Origin: JALYGJ01 sp963781705
GTDB lineage: Bacteria > Chloroflexota > Limnocylindria > Limnocylindrales > CSP1-4
Length of the DNA stretch: 34,818 nucleotides
Reading direction: 5' to 3'
Assembly: GCA_963781705.1 (NCBI GenBank)
Contig: CAWAGP010000003.1
Coordinates: forward strand, 1-34,818
The position numbers were made by a program, and so were the translations under genes. The notes under the pieces are model-generated. The model made no database searches, had not been told where the DNA came from, and saw only the letters and a list, made by a program, of their open reading frames with translations. Below are positions 1-8,424 of the stretch, piece by piece. How positions within the stretch are numbered: position 1 is the first letter of the stretch; each line of letters begins with the position of its first letter.

Positions 1-1044
1 GGACCGGGCGAACCCGCGGAACGGGTCGCCACCTACTTCCTATCGGTCAACCGCAACAAGCGCAGCCTGCGCCTGGACCTGCGTCAACCAGCCGGCCGGG
101 AGGTCGTGGAACGGCTGATCGGGCGGTCGGACGTGCTCATCGAGAACTTCCGGCCGGGCACCCTCGAGCGCCTCGGCCTGACCGATGCACACCTGCTCGA
201 ACTCAATGAACGTCTGGTCCACCTCTCGATCACCGGCTACGGCCGGGACGGGCCTGACGCAGGCAAGCCCGGCTACGACTTCATCGCCCAGGCGGTCGGC
301 GGCCTGATGTCGATAACCGGCGGGTCTGACGAGGAAGGCGGCCAGCCGACCAAGGTCGGCGTGGCCATCAGCGACATCGTCACCGGCCTGTTGGGCGCCG
401 TCGGTGTGCTGGCCGCCCTGCGCTCAGGGATTGCGCAGCGCATCGACGTGTCGTTGCTGGAATCCACGCTGGCGGTCCTCATCAACCAGGCGCAGAACGC
501 CTTCGCGACCGGGGTTTCCCCCGCGCGCCGCGGCAACGCGCACCCCAACATCGTGCCCTACGAAACGTTCGCGACGGCCGACGGCGAGATTGCCGTCGCC
601 GTGGGCAGCGAGCGGCAGTGGCCACGTCTGTGCGCCGCGCTCGGCCTCGAGACGCTGGCCGCCGACCCGCGCTTCGCGACCAACGATGTCCGGGTCCGCA
701 ACCGGCTGGAGCTGCGACCGTTGCTCGCGGAACGCTTCCGTGCCGCGGCCTCATCCGCGTGGCTCGCCGCACTCGACGCCGCGGGCGTGCCGTGCGGGCC
801 GATCAACAACGTGGCCGCCGCATTCGCCCAGCCGCAGGCGCAGGCGCGCGAGATGAAGGTATCGGTCGACCATCCCCGGCTGGGCCCGATCGACCAGATC
901 GGCCTGCCCTACAAGTTCACGCACACGCCGGCCGCGATCCGCTCGGCGCCGCCGTTGCTCGGCGAGCACACCGACCAGATCCTGACCGAGCTTGGCTACG
1001 GCCATGCGGATATCGCGCGCCTGCGCGCGGCGGGCACGATCTGA
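1..1044 (+). CDS. CaiB/BaiF family CoA-transferase (5' partial)
   Basis: This is the C-terminal 347 residues of a family III CoA-transferase, an enzyme that moves CoA between acyl-CoA and a free carboxylic acid. The reading frame is open from base 1, so about 50 N-terminal residues lie outside the window; family members are usually near 400 residues. Visible family signatures are the early segment YFLSVNRNKRSLRLDLR (residues 12-28 of the fragment), the ENFRPGTLERLGL stretch, and GYDFIAQAVGGLMSITG, whose Asp (D93 of the fragment) aligns with the catalytic aspartate of the family. The C-terminal part GVPCGPINNVAAAF and LGEHTDQIL is also typical. The acyl substrate cannot be told from the sequence. 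It ends 37 bases before a tRNA gene. Confidence 0.93.
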   Translation, partial: GPGEPAERVATYFLSVNRNKRSLRLDLRQPAGREVVERLIGRSDVLIENFRPGTLERLGLTDAHLLELNERLVHLSITGYGRDGPDAGKPGYDFIAQAVGGLMSITGGSDEEGGQPTKVGVAISDIVTGLLGAVGVLAALRSGIAQRIDVSLLESTLAVLINQAQNAFATGVSPARRGNAHPNIVPYETFATADGEIAVAVGSERQWPRLCAALGLETLAADPRFATNDVRVRNRLELRPLLAERFRAAASSAWLAALDAAGVPCGPINNVAAAFAQPQAQAREMKVSVDHPRLGPIDQIGLPYKFTHTPAAIRSAPPLLGEHTDQILTELGYGHADIARLRAAGTI

Positions 1045-1081
1045 CGGTGGCGAGGGTGTCGCTTGATAGACTGAGCGCCGC

Positions 1082-1156
1082 GCCGACATAGCTCAGCGGT
1101 AGAGCAGCTGTTTCGTAAACAGCAGGTCCTCAGTTCAAATCTGAGTGTCGGCTCCA
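1082..1156 (+). tRNA. tRNA-Thr (anticodon CGT), CCA encoded
   Basis: A complete cloverleaf can be folded. The acceptor stem is GCCGACA/TGTCGGC, the D arm GCTC/GAGC, the anticodon stem GCTGT/ACAGC with loop TTCGTAA (anticodon CGT), and the T stem CTCAG/CTGAG with loop TTCAAAT. The discriminator is T and CCA is encoded at 1154-1156. CGT reads ACG threonine codons. The gene is followed directly by accessory genes, which makes its 3' end a candidate integration site, although I found no second copy of the tRNA 3' end by eye. Confidence 0.96.
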
Positions 1157-1269
1157 CTCACCTCCGCACGGATCACACCAATGGATGGTCTGCCTTCTGC
1201 TCATTGGCCGGGACGTGACGCCCTAACTGACGCCCCGAGGCGGAACCTGTCTGCCGGTGTGAGCGGGTG

Positions 1270-2457
1270 ATGGGCGAAGGCAGCACGCTCTGGAAACCGG
1301 ACGACCGCAGTGAGGCTCCTCCTGGTCTCCTTGAGACCCACCGGCAGACGGCCCACAAGCTGGAGCTGATGCGCCGCTATTGGCGTCTCTGGTGCCGGAT
1401 CCTGGCGCAGGCACGTGGCAATGCTTTCTGCGTCGGAAGTCTCTGGCTCGTGGACGGTTTCGCAGGCCGAGGACTGCATCCGGCTAACTCGCATCCAGAC
1501 GGCGCCGTGCCAGGCTCACCCATCCAAGCCTTTCGGGCAGCGATGGAGACGCGACGCCGGTATCCAGATGTGGCGATTTATCTGCGGGCCATCGAGCTGA
1601 ATTGCGATCGCGCCCTGGAGTTGGAGAGGCGCCTTGTCAGGAGGAATGATCCAGCAGGCCCCGAATGGAGGGTGGCGCGGCGGTCATTTGAGGATGCCGT
1701 CCCCGACGTAATCGCCGAGATGGCGGCAGACGACAAGCATGGCCACACTTCAGGTGGGTATCGGCGTCACGACCACCGAAGTCTGTGGTTCATCGATCCA
1801 GATGGGCTGCGCGACATCCCGCACTTGGCCTTGGAGCCGCTGATGTCCCTGCCTGGCGCCGAGGTCATCGTCAACCTCGATATGACCGGCATGTGGCGGG
1901 TCAAGGGCGCCGCCCAGACAGCGGTCGCCGAAGGTGACAGACGCGCCCTGCTAAGGGCACTAAATGAGAACAGGCTGGACTTGACCTTCGGCGGCGACGT
2001 CTGGCGGGATGTGTTCGAGCATGCAAGCGCTGACGACATCCTGCGGTCTGTTGCGCAGGGCTATGCCGACACGTTCGCGTCGTTCGAACACCGCCACGTG
2101 TACCGACTCCACGGTACGGTACAGCGCCGTTTTCTCGTGCATCTGACGCACTCCGAGGTTGCCGCCAACCGGTTTGCCAGCGAGTACGACGTGTCGTGGC
2201 GTCTTGGGACCATCGTCGCGGGGGAGCATCTCGACCAGAACCAACGCGCATACCTTGCCGACCGGTTTGGCCGTCAGATGCACGGATCCGTCGTCGGCGT
2301 CGCCGAGATGTACGAGCTGGGTCTTGCTCCCAGCCGAAGACAAATCGAGATGATCTGCCGTGCTGCTCAGGAGCGCGGGTGGGGCGAGTATGACGAGCAG
2401 CGGCGGTTAATGACTTGGTACGACGAGCGTCTGCCTGACCCCGACTTTGGCTTCTAG
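1270..2457 (+). CDS. tcmP: Three-Cys-motif partner protein TcmP
   Basis: The 395-residue product matches the TcmP family, named because it is encoded beside a Gp37/Gp68 (DUF5131) three-cysteine protein, as here. Recognisable segments are the N-terminal TAHKLELMRRYWRLWCRIL helix, LWLVDGFAGRG followed by PGSPIQAF, and SLWFIDPDGL in the middle. The DGFAG and FIDPDG motifs resemble nucleotide- or SAM-binding loops, but no activity is established to my knowledge. ATG 1270 is chosen; GTG 1267 in the same frame is an alternative. Its stop overlaps the stop of the convergent partner by 4 bases. Base composition is lower in GC in places than in the core genes (35 of 60 bases in 1741-1800), which hints at transfer. 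Confidence 0.85.
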   Translation: MGEGSTLWKPDDRSEAPPGLLETHRQTAHKLELMRRYWRLWCRILAQARGNAFCVGSLWLVDGFAGRGLHPANSHPDGAVPGSPIQAFRAAMETRRRYPDVAIYLRAIELNCDRALELERRLVRRNDPAGPEWRVARRSFEDAVPDVIAEMAADDKHGHTSGGYRRHDHRSLWFIDPDGLRDIPHLALEPLMSLPGAEVIVNLDMTGMWRVKGAAQTAVAEGDRRALLRALNENRLDLTFGGDVWRDVFEHASADDILRSVAQGYADTFASFEHRHVYRLHGTVQRRFLVHLTHSEVAANRFASEYDVSWRLGTIVAGEHLDQNQRAYLADRFGRQMHGSVVGVAEMYELGLAPSRRQIEMICRAAQERGWGEYDEQRRLMTWYDERLPDPDFGF

Positions 2458-3203
2458 GCCGCCGTCTGCCTCGTAACATCTAGCGCACTCGGGTATTCAT
2501 CCCAGGTGCGACCATCCAGCTGGCGGCCGTTCGCCTTCGGCGTCAAGCCACCCCACTGCTTGAAGAAGAAAGCGACCTGCGAACGAATGGCGCTATCGCG
2601 CAGACTTCTTACCCAGTCCCGTTCAACGTGTCGGTGATGCGGGCCGCTTTCGCCGCCCGCAATCAGCCAGTCAATGGCACGAAGATCAAGCGATGGCAGC
2701 GGGCCTAGCAGCGGTTCCGCGCTTATGAACCTCACCGCTGCCGGGGTGGCGCGCAGGGCATCGGCTCGTCCGACCCACCGATCATTCTCGATCGACGTCC
2801 CGAGCCAGACGTTAGCCAGGGGTGGTCGGTTCATCTCGCCAATGACCGCACGCATTCTCTCGGGTCGTTTGGTCAAGATCTGAAAGGTATGGCGTGGGCA
2901 TGCCTCCATGCACTTCCAGACCTTGGCGATGAACGTGTCGGGGACAAGCTCATGGAATAGGTCGCTCATGCTGTTGACGAAGACCATCCGTGGCGCCCGC
3001 CATCGACGCGGCTGATCGAGGCGCTCTGGGTGCAGGATCACGTTCTCCGCCGCGTTTGCAGGTAGCCAGGGCTTCTTGGACCACCCGAAGCGGAGAGATA
3101 GGGTCTCCGCGTAGCAGTTCGCGCAACCGGGCGACACCTTCGAGCACCCGGTTACCGGGTTCCAAGTGGCATCCGTCCATTCGATTGCGCTTCTGTCAGA
3201 CAT
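2454..3203 (-). CDS. Phage Gp37/Gp68 family three-Cys-motif protein (DUF5131)
   Basis: The 249-residue product starts MSDRSAIEWTDATWNPVTGC, the hallmark of the Gp37/Gp68 (DUF5131) family. Its three cysteines C20, C27 and C30 form CX6CX2C in the context CSKVSPGCANCYAE, a pattern that resembles a radical-SAM iron-sulfur cluster site. Other conserved pieces are FVNSMSDLFHE, QILTKRPERM, NVWLGTSIEN, RFISAEPLLGPL, WLIAGGESG and FFFKQWGG. The frame is open upstream to 3320, but the conserved N-terminus fixes ATG 3203. The family is found in phages and islands next to tcmP. Usually the two are neighbours on one strand or close by; here they converge and overlap by 4 bases at their 3' ends. The biochemical reaction is unknown. 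Confidence 0.9.
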   Translation of the reverse strand: MSDRSAIEWTDATWNPVTGCSKVSPGCANCYAETLSLRFGWSKKPWLPANAAENVILHPERLDQPRRWRAPRMVFVNSMSDLFHELVPDTFIAKVWKCMEACPRHTFQILTKRPERMRAVIGEMNRPPLANVWLGTSIENDRWVGRADALRATPAAVRFISAEPLLGPLPSLDLRAIDWLIAGGESGPHHRHVERDWVRSLRDSAIRSQVAFFFKQWGGLTPKANGRQLDGRTWDEYPSALDVTRQTAA

Positions 3204-3369
3204 ATTTCTGACCGAAGTATGCCAGCCAGGGAGTGACGCGCGAGTACGTGCGAGGAGATCGCGGCGCTGCTGGACTAGTCTGCTCGTTAGCGTGGCTGGA
3301 CCGGATGCGGACATAAGCAAGACACGGGGGACCGCTAAGCCCGATCCGGCCGAGGGTACGGCATGACCG

Positions 3370-4253
3370 ATGAAAACTGAGGGAAGACTCTTCCGCCGGG
3401 TGCTGGCTGTGGCGTGCGCCGGACTCGTATCGGCGTCTGCCTGTCAATTCGCTCGCCAGACGTCCCCACCTCTGCTCCGCAGGAGACGGCTGGCGCCGTG
3501 GCGACGGCACCGAACCCGGCGGCTCAGGGCCTATCGGGGTGGATTGCGCGCTTCTCCAACGGGGTTAGGTTGATCCAGTGGGTCGAGAGTGGAAGCTGGC
3601 CCTCACGGGGACATCGACGGGGCTTACTCCGATCGATGACCCGACCACGATGCGATCAGGGAGCGACGCCTTTACGGGGACCGTGTCAGGGGGTTCCGTC
3701 ACGCTCACATTTCCAGAGGGCCTCGGCGCTGTTCAGACTTGGGTCGGGTCGCTATCCGGCAACACACTCACCCTCAGCTTCACCTCGTCGGACGGCAGCA
3801 TTGAGGTAGACACATACCAGCCAGGGACAGTCGCCGACTACAACGCGGCGGTGACCCAGGTGCAGGCGCAGGTGCAACAGGCCCTAGACGCAATCGCTTC
3901 TGCTAACGCGGCGAACGCCGCAGCGACCGCTTCGGCGGCAGCGGCGAGTGCCGAGCCCAGAAACACCAGTAGGCCGTCTTTCCCAACGCTGCGCCTCGCT
4001 CGGCGGTAGTTCCAGCTACAACGACCTATGGGACGAGATGATTTGCACCGTGGACTTTCCGGACGCGCAGGACCAAAAGGTTCCCATGAATCCAGACGGT
4101 TCCCTTGACGCTGCTGGCGTACAGATCAACCACGAAGACTGTCTGGTTGCCCTTGAAGACGCGCAGATAGCTGCGCAGGACGGGCACCCTTGGCGATACC
4201 TCCCTGTGTGGCACAGCGAGATGGGTGTCTGCGACCCAGGCGAGCCGGGATAA
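3370..4253 (+). pseudogene. Frameshifted secreted lipoprotein-like gene
   Basis: Coding signal runs through three frames in turn. Frame 1 from ATG 3370 gives a signal peptide ending in a lipobox (LVSASAC). Frame 3 then carries a Thr/Pro/Ala linker and FSNGVRLIQWVESG up to about 3590. Frame 2 continues with WKLALTGTSTG, FTGTVSGGSVTLTF, WVGSLSGNTLTLSF and PGTVADYNAAV, a beta-rich repeat-like region I associate with actinobacterial and Chloroflexi lipoproteins. An Ala-rich coiled-coil-like segment follows to about 3960, after which frame 3 resumes with YNDLWDEMICTVDFPDAQDQ up to the stop at 4253. Each piece lacks its own plausible start, so I read it as one gene with about three indels. Either it is decaying or the assembly has local errors. 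Function unknown. Confidence 0.6.
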
Positions 4254-4260
4254 GCGGAAC

Positions 4261-4984
4261 GTGGCATCGGCCCCGGGAGGCTTTGAACCGCTGGGCGCCC
4301 CCGTGATCCCGGCCGAGACCTGGTGCGAGGTGCAGGGCGAGTACGCGGAGGCGCTGGCCGACGTTGCCGGGGAGCTGACCGACATCGGGTTCGCCCGGCG
4401 TGCGATCGATGAACTACTGGGCCAATGGCCCGCCGCAGCACCGTACGGCCCGGACACGATTGGTGCGCAAGCGCTCTGGGCGGCAGCGATCGTGGCGTAC
4501 GCGCGGTGCTTCGGGGGCGGCGTCCGCGTGGCCGGAGCGGCTGTCACGCTGGTCGAGAGGCTCCCATCGGATGAGCAGGCCGATCATGCGCGCTTCTGGC
4601 TCTTCGAAACAAGCATGCCGCGCACTCAGGAACGCGACGAGCTGCCCAAGGTCGCGCGATCGCTCGGGGCCGACCGGAATCGAGCCTGTGGACGTAAGGC
4701 CGATTGAGATCCTGACAGCGGTGCCCGATCGGCCGACGGCGGAACGTTTCGGGCGCCTCTTGGAAACGTGGACCGCTCTCCTGCTGAAGGCCATCAGGGA
4801 TCTCGGGGCCGGGGTGATGGAGCACGTGCGGGCGAGACTGGTGCAGCGGGTTGTTGAGCGGACTGCAAGCGGCGGCATCCCAATCACCGCGAGCCACATG
4901 GAGCGGTATCGAGTCATGTTCGAGCCCCCGACAGACGAGGAGTTGGGCCTTTTCGACCCGCCGTTGGAACCTGGCGTCTCCTGA
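4261..4984 (+). pseudogene. Frameshifted hypothetical gene with RNKHAAHS motif
   Basis: Frame 1 from GTG 4261 reads an alpha-helical protein (WCEVQGEYAEALADVAGEL, ALWAAAIVAYARCFGGGVR) up to about 4604. At 4605-4628 a third frame reads RNKHAAHS, which resembles the RNKHVAHS-type motif of helical HEPN-like hypothetical proteins. Frame 1 then gives ERDELPKVA, and from about 4660 frame 2 continues with GPTGIEPVDVRPIEILTAV and a helical C-terminus to the stop at 4984. The order of conserved pieces is sensible only if several small indels have broken one gene of about 240 codons. It lies 7 bases behind the preceding broken lipoprotein gene. The function is not known; an RNA-related HEPN role would be speculation. 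Confidence 0.5.
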
Positions 4985-5004
4985 CGCGACGGACCACGTC
5001 GTTA

Positions 5005-5340
5005 TCAACCCGAGGCCAGGCTGATGACGAAACCGGTCAACGGCTCGATCGCGAGTATCCGCCCGAAGGCGTAGCCCGGGCTCACCGCGCCGGGCTCGGT
5101 ATTTGTGCCCTCGAGCTGAACGACGAAGAACGGAGGAAGCGCCGGGAACACGGAGACGGTCTGGACGTCAATTGCGGCTCCGGGACTCTCCCTGGCGAGG
5201 AATTCCCGCGCGATGGCGGGAGCGCGCACGAAGCCGAGGCCAAGCCACAGGATTGCGACCGGAGCGACCGCGAGAACGATCCGTCTTCGCGTGCTGATGC
5301 GGTCCGGCCGCGCGGCGAGGTGAGTGTGTCCAACTGCCAT
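5005..5340 (-). CDS. Small single-pass membrane protein, hypothetical
   Basis: The 111-residue product has an N-terminal cytoplasmic arginine-containing segment, then one hydrophobic helix (about residues 22-40, IVLAVAPVAILWLGLGF) and a short extracytoplasmic domain with FPALPPFFVVQLEGTN. It starts at ATG 5340 and its stop lies 20 bases from the end of the broken gene on the opposite strand. I do not recognise a family. It is kept because of its start codon, the membrane segment in a sensible place and the lack of a better frame on either strand. Confidence 0.5.
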   Translation of the reverse strand: MAVGHTHLAARPDRISTRRRIVLAVAPVAILWLGLGFVRAPAIAREFLARESPGAAIDVQTVSVFPALPPFFVVQLEGTNTEPGAVSPGYAFGRILAIEPLTGFVISLASG

Positions 5341-5574
5341 CGCTCAACATCTCCAAGTTGAGGTATCGAGCTCAAGCCCTCTCCACGAGTCTCGGTTTGC
5401 TCGATCGGCGCGTCAAGGGCCCTTCGTCCGATTTCATGGACAGGCTCCGAGTCACCCAACGAGTCACCCGTGCACGGCCGGGACGTCGGGAAGTTGGCCA
5501 CGCCATCCGGCACTTGACTCGGCGGTGTGGGCCGCGCAGGCTGGATCGCACTTCATCGAAGTGGGAGTTCACGA

Positions 5575-5898
5575 ATGGTCGAGCAGTTGCACTCGCTTGC
5601 AGGCCGCGTGTCCGACCTCGCGCGTGAGGTTGGACAGATCGGCAGGCATCATGTCGCGCCGGCTGCCTCGGTCAAGGAGCCGTGTGCCTCCTGCGGCGAG
5701 GAGACGGCGGTCGGCAGCGTCTTCTTCTCTGACCGCATGACGATCCCTCGACACGGTCGGCCAGATGCCTTCTTGTGCGCACTGTGTGAGGCACAGATTC
5801 GCGCGTCGCATAAGCCGGCGCGGATGACGGGCGAGGATGTCGCCGCGTTCACTCGCAATGCGAGCGCCGTTGCCATCACCTGGTGGAGCCACTTCTAG
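5575..5898 (+). CDS. Hypothetical protein with two CxxC pairs
   Basis: The 107-residue product has a helical N-terminus (VEQLHSLAGRVSDLAREVGQ) and two cysteine pairs, C37/C40 (CASC) and C68/C71 (CALC), that could bind one zinc ion in a treble-clef or ribbon-like fold. A GGGAG-like Shine-Dalgarno (GTGGGAG at 5561-5567) precedes ATG 5575, so this start is preferred over the upstream in-frame start at 5527. I do not recognise a named family. It stands alone between two minus-strand genes. Confidence 0.6.
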   Translation: MVEQLHSLAGRVSDLAREVGQIGRHHVAPAASVKEPCASCGEETAVGSVFFSDRMTIPRHGRPDAFLCALCEAQIRASHKPARMTGEDVAAFTRNASAVAITWWSHF

Positions 5899-5957
5899 GC
5901 GCGACTCGGCGAGGATCCCCCCGAACGGTGACCGTCTCTGGTCGGTCGAGATTGCTT

Positions 5958-6428
5958 TCAGTGCTGCTGCGCGAGGCGGCGCTGACGAAGCTCGGCCACG
6001 GCAAGGCAGGCAAGAGCGATCGCGTACGGGATGATTGCGAGGACGATCAGCTGTGCGCCGGTGTCGTAGTCCGGCTCAAGCCGGCCCGTGCTCGGATCGA
6101 GGGACGAGCCGAATGGGGTGTATGCGCCCGGTGCCACCCAGGCCAGGTAGGCGATCACCGCTATCGAGAACACGAGTGCGATGTGGGTCGGCCAAGGCCT
6201 GGCCCGCCACATGCTCCAGGCCAGCCAGACCAGCACGGCGCCACCCAGGACCAGGGCTGCGCCGAAGGCAACCATGCCGGGAGCAATTCTGCCGCTATCG
6301 GGCCCATTGTTAGCTGCGGCACCAAAAGGGATGACAACCCCCGCGAGGGCCAGGAACACCGCCGTCAGCAGAAGCACCACCGCTGGGATGCCCCTGACTA
6401 TCCAACGCATCATTCGGCCGTCACTCAT
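5958..6428 (-). CDS. Four-helix integral membrane protein, hypothetical
   Basis: From ATG 6428 the 156-residue product has four predicted transmembrane helices: about residues 8-28 (GIPAVVLLLTAVFLALAGVV), 43-63, 72-90 and 128-148. Charged residues flank them, and the C-terminus is basic (LRQRRLAQQH). The frame is open upstream to 6626, but the translation there is not hydrophobic and lacks a plausible start signal. The family is not recognised. The 240 bases upstream up to 6669 contain nothing I can name. Confidence 0.6.
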   Translation of the reverse strand: MSDGRMMRWIVRGIPAVVLLLTAVFLALAGVVIPFGAAANNGPDSGRIAPGMVAFGAALVLGGAVLVWLAWSMWRARPWPTHIALVFSIAVIAYLAWVAPGAYTPFGSSLDPSTGRLEPDYDTGAQLIVLAIIPYAIALACLAVAELRQRRLAQQH

Positions 6429-6668
6429 GCTGACCACCTCGTCGAGTTCGCCCCACCTAACCGTTTGCCGCAGGTCACATTCGATAGACGGCCCATCGCC
6501 GTCAAGGGCCGATCGCCAGATTGGTGCGAGCCTTTCCACTCGAAGGAATCCCGGCCCGTCGTGGCAACCCGCGGACGTCTTGGCTACACGGTTCCGAACG
6601 AACCGAGTTAGCACGCAGGAGAGCAACGCCTAGAACCGCGCTGGCACACCCACTCGCCCCGATTACGC

Positions 6669-7436
6669 TTAAGACGCTGGAGTCGCGAGGCCGCAGTCTG
6701 GGGTATCGCACAGGGTCAGCCCGAGCTCAGCCAGCCCTTCCCGCAGCGGCGTGAAGCCCAGGCGGCCACCGAAACTGCGCGACGAGACGCCGGCAGGGAT
6801 GCCGCGCACGAGTACCGCGCCACCGGAGTCGCCCGTGGCCACGCCGATGTCAGCGGCGATCATGCACGGGAAATAGACCGGGTCCTGGGCTGCCGGTTTG
6901 AGGTTGTCGCCCTTCTCGACCACGTGCCCAGTGCGGTAGACATCCCGCCCGTCGATCTCGACGGGATCGCCCACGTTCACGTCATCGCACGACAGCGGAG
7001 TCGTCCCCGGCGCGAGGACGCGGTACCCGCCGGTGCCCATGTCGATCTCGTTGAGGTGGCCCCACGGGATGCGGTCCGCAGCAACCACGAGATAGTTAAT
7101 GTCCGATGCGGCACAGGTGTGGTCGGGGTACAGACAGGTGGCGTCGCGCGCAGCCGGGCCGAACACACCGCGTATCCCGCGGCCATCGGGGTCGGTGGCC
7201 ACAGTGCCTTGGCTGGCGCAGTGGGCGGACGAGGTGAGCACGATCACGTCGCCGAGGCGAGCGTAGACGCCACCTGAACATAGGCCCCATAGGGCCTGGC
7301 CGGCGAGCACGGGCGGGTCGTAGATCGGAGTGGCGCGCCTGGGTGCTGTCGCGATACCCACCACGGCGTACGCCGCCCCGGCCAGCACGACTATCGCAAG
7401 CACCAGGACGCCCAGGCGGGCTCGGGTCATCTTCAC
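6669..7436 (-). CDS. Secreted chymotrypsin-fold (S1-like) serine protease
   Basis: The 255-residue product has an N-terminal signal or anchor (about residues 8-28, LGVLVLAIVVLAGAAYAVVG) and a trypsin-like domain. The catalytic triad is readable as H72 in LTSSAHC, D112 in ASDINYLVV and S204 in GVATGDSGGAVLV. Cysteine pairs (C53/C73, C101/C108, C150/C191, C243/C248) suggest disulfides and an extracytoplasmic location. Start may be GTG 7436 or ATG 7430. It is divergent from the ATP-grasp gene with 40 bases between the starts, so both promoters would overlap. The substrate is unknown. Confidence 0.8.
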   Translation of the reverse strand: MKMTRARLGVLVLAIVVLAGAAYAVVGIATAPRRATPIYDPPVLAGQALWGLCSGGVYARLGDVIVLTSSAHCASQGTVATDPDGRGIRGVFGPAARDATCLYPDHTCAASDINYLVVAADRIPWGHLNEIDMGTGGYRVLAPGTTPLSCDDVNVGDPVEIDGRDVYRTGHVVEKGDNLKPAAQDPVYFPCMIAADIGVATGDSGGAVLVRGIPAGVSSRSFGGRLGFTPLREGLAELGLTLCDTPDCGLATPAS

Positions 7437-7476
7437 GGGTTGGCATGCTAGGCCTTAACTTCATCTGCACTGACCG

Positions 7477-8343
7477 ATGAACAGAACCGTCGCCCTGGCC
7501 ACCTGCGCCGCGCTGCCTGAACTCGATCCGGACGACCGGCCGGTGATCGAACCGCTGCACGCGCTCGGCGTGGAGGCGGTGGCGGCAGTCTGGGACGATC
7601 CGTCGGTCGACTGGTCGGCCTTCGACCTGGTCGTCATCCGCTCGACCTGGGACTACGCCGGCCGACTGGATGCTTATCTCGCATGGGCGTCGGCCGTCCC
7701 CCACCTGCTAAACCCGCCCGATGTCGTCGCCTGGAACACCAACAAGCGCTACCTGGCCGACCTCGCGGCGGCTGGCGTGCCGACCGTCCCGACGACCTGG
7801 CTGATGCCCGGCGACGTCGTCACGCTACCGGCGACCGGTCGTCATGTCCTGAAGCCGGCGGTCGGTGCGGGATCGCTCGATGCCGCCGCTTTCTCGTTGC
7901 ACGACGGGCACGAAGCGTCTCTGGCGCGCGCACATGCGACGCGTCTGCTGGCCGCACAGCAGACGGTCATGGTTCAGCCATATCTGGACGCGATCGAGGA
8001 ACGCGGCGAGACGGGGCTGATCTTCATCGGCGGCGACTTCAGCCATGCAGTCGGCAAGGGCGCGATGCTCACCGACGAGCGTGAGCTGGTCGGCGGTTTG
8101 TACAAGGAGGAGACGATCGAGCCGCGCATCCCGACCGCCGCCGAGCTGGATCTCGCAATGCGCGCCCTGAACGCTGTACCGGGCGGCCCCACTCGCCTGG
8201 CCTACGCCCGCGTCGACCTGGTGCCAGATGTCAACGGGAACCCACTCCTCATCGAGCTCGAGCTGACCGAGCCGTCGCTCTTCATGGGCACATCGCCCGG
8301 ATCCGCCAACCGCTTTGCCGACACGCTCACTCGGATGGGATGA
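7477..8343 (+). CDS. ATP-grasp domain protein
   Basis: The 288-residue product resembles RimK/glutathione-synthetase-type ATP-grasp ligases of the group that includes the cycloserine-pathway enzyme DcsG. Supporting segments are VVIRSTWDYAGR near residue 55, NTNKRYLADLAAAGVPTVPT, HVLKPAVGAGS (ATP-binding lysine), VMVQPYLDAIEERGETGLIF, a Gly-rich loop GKGAM, and the metal-binding acidic end YARVDLV...LLIELELTEPSLF. Such enzymes join a carboxylate to an amine or thiol through an acyl phosphate. The substrate cannot be assigned here, and no biosynthetic neighbours help. It ends in a strong hairpin at 8364. Confidence 0.8.
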   Translation: MNRTVALATCAALPELDPDDRPVIEPLHALGVEAVAAVWDDPSVDWSAFDLVVIRSTWDYAGRLDAYLAWASAVPHLLNPPDVVAWNTNKRYLADLAAAGVPTVPTTWLMPGDVVTLPATGRHVLKPAVGAGSLDAAAFSLHDGHEASLARAHATRLLAAQQTVMVQPYLDAIEERGETGLIFIGGDFSHAVGKGAMLTDERELVGGLYKEETIEPRIPTAAELDLAMRALNAVPGGPTRLAYARVDLVPDVNGNPLLIELELTEPSLFMGTSPGSANRFADTLTRMG

Positions 8344-8363
8344 TCCAAGACGAGCCACGGAAT

Positions 8364-8397
8364 GCCGGGCGGCGCAAGCCGCCCGGCTCATTCGTTT
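8364..8397 (+). terminator. Strong stem-loop behind the ATP-grasp gene
   Basis: A perfect 10-bp stem GCCGGGCGGC/GCCGCCCGGC closes a GCAA tetraloop and is followed by TCATTCGTTT. It starts 21 bases after the stop of the ATP-grasp gene, so a role as rho-independent terminator is likely, although the T-tract is imperfect. Confidence 0.75.
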
Positions 8398-8424
8398 CTG
8401 CAACGACCTTCTGCGACTAACAGC

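Noticed and set aside
5324..5740. Plus-strand frames in the gap upstream of the two-CxxC gene
   Set aside because: Arg/Ser-rich composition with no motif or Shine-Dalgarno; they read like chance frames.
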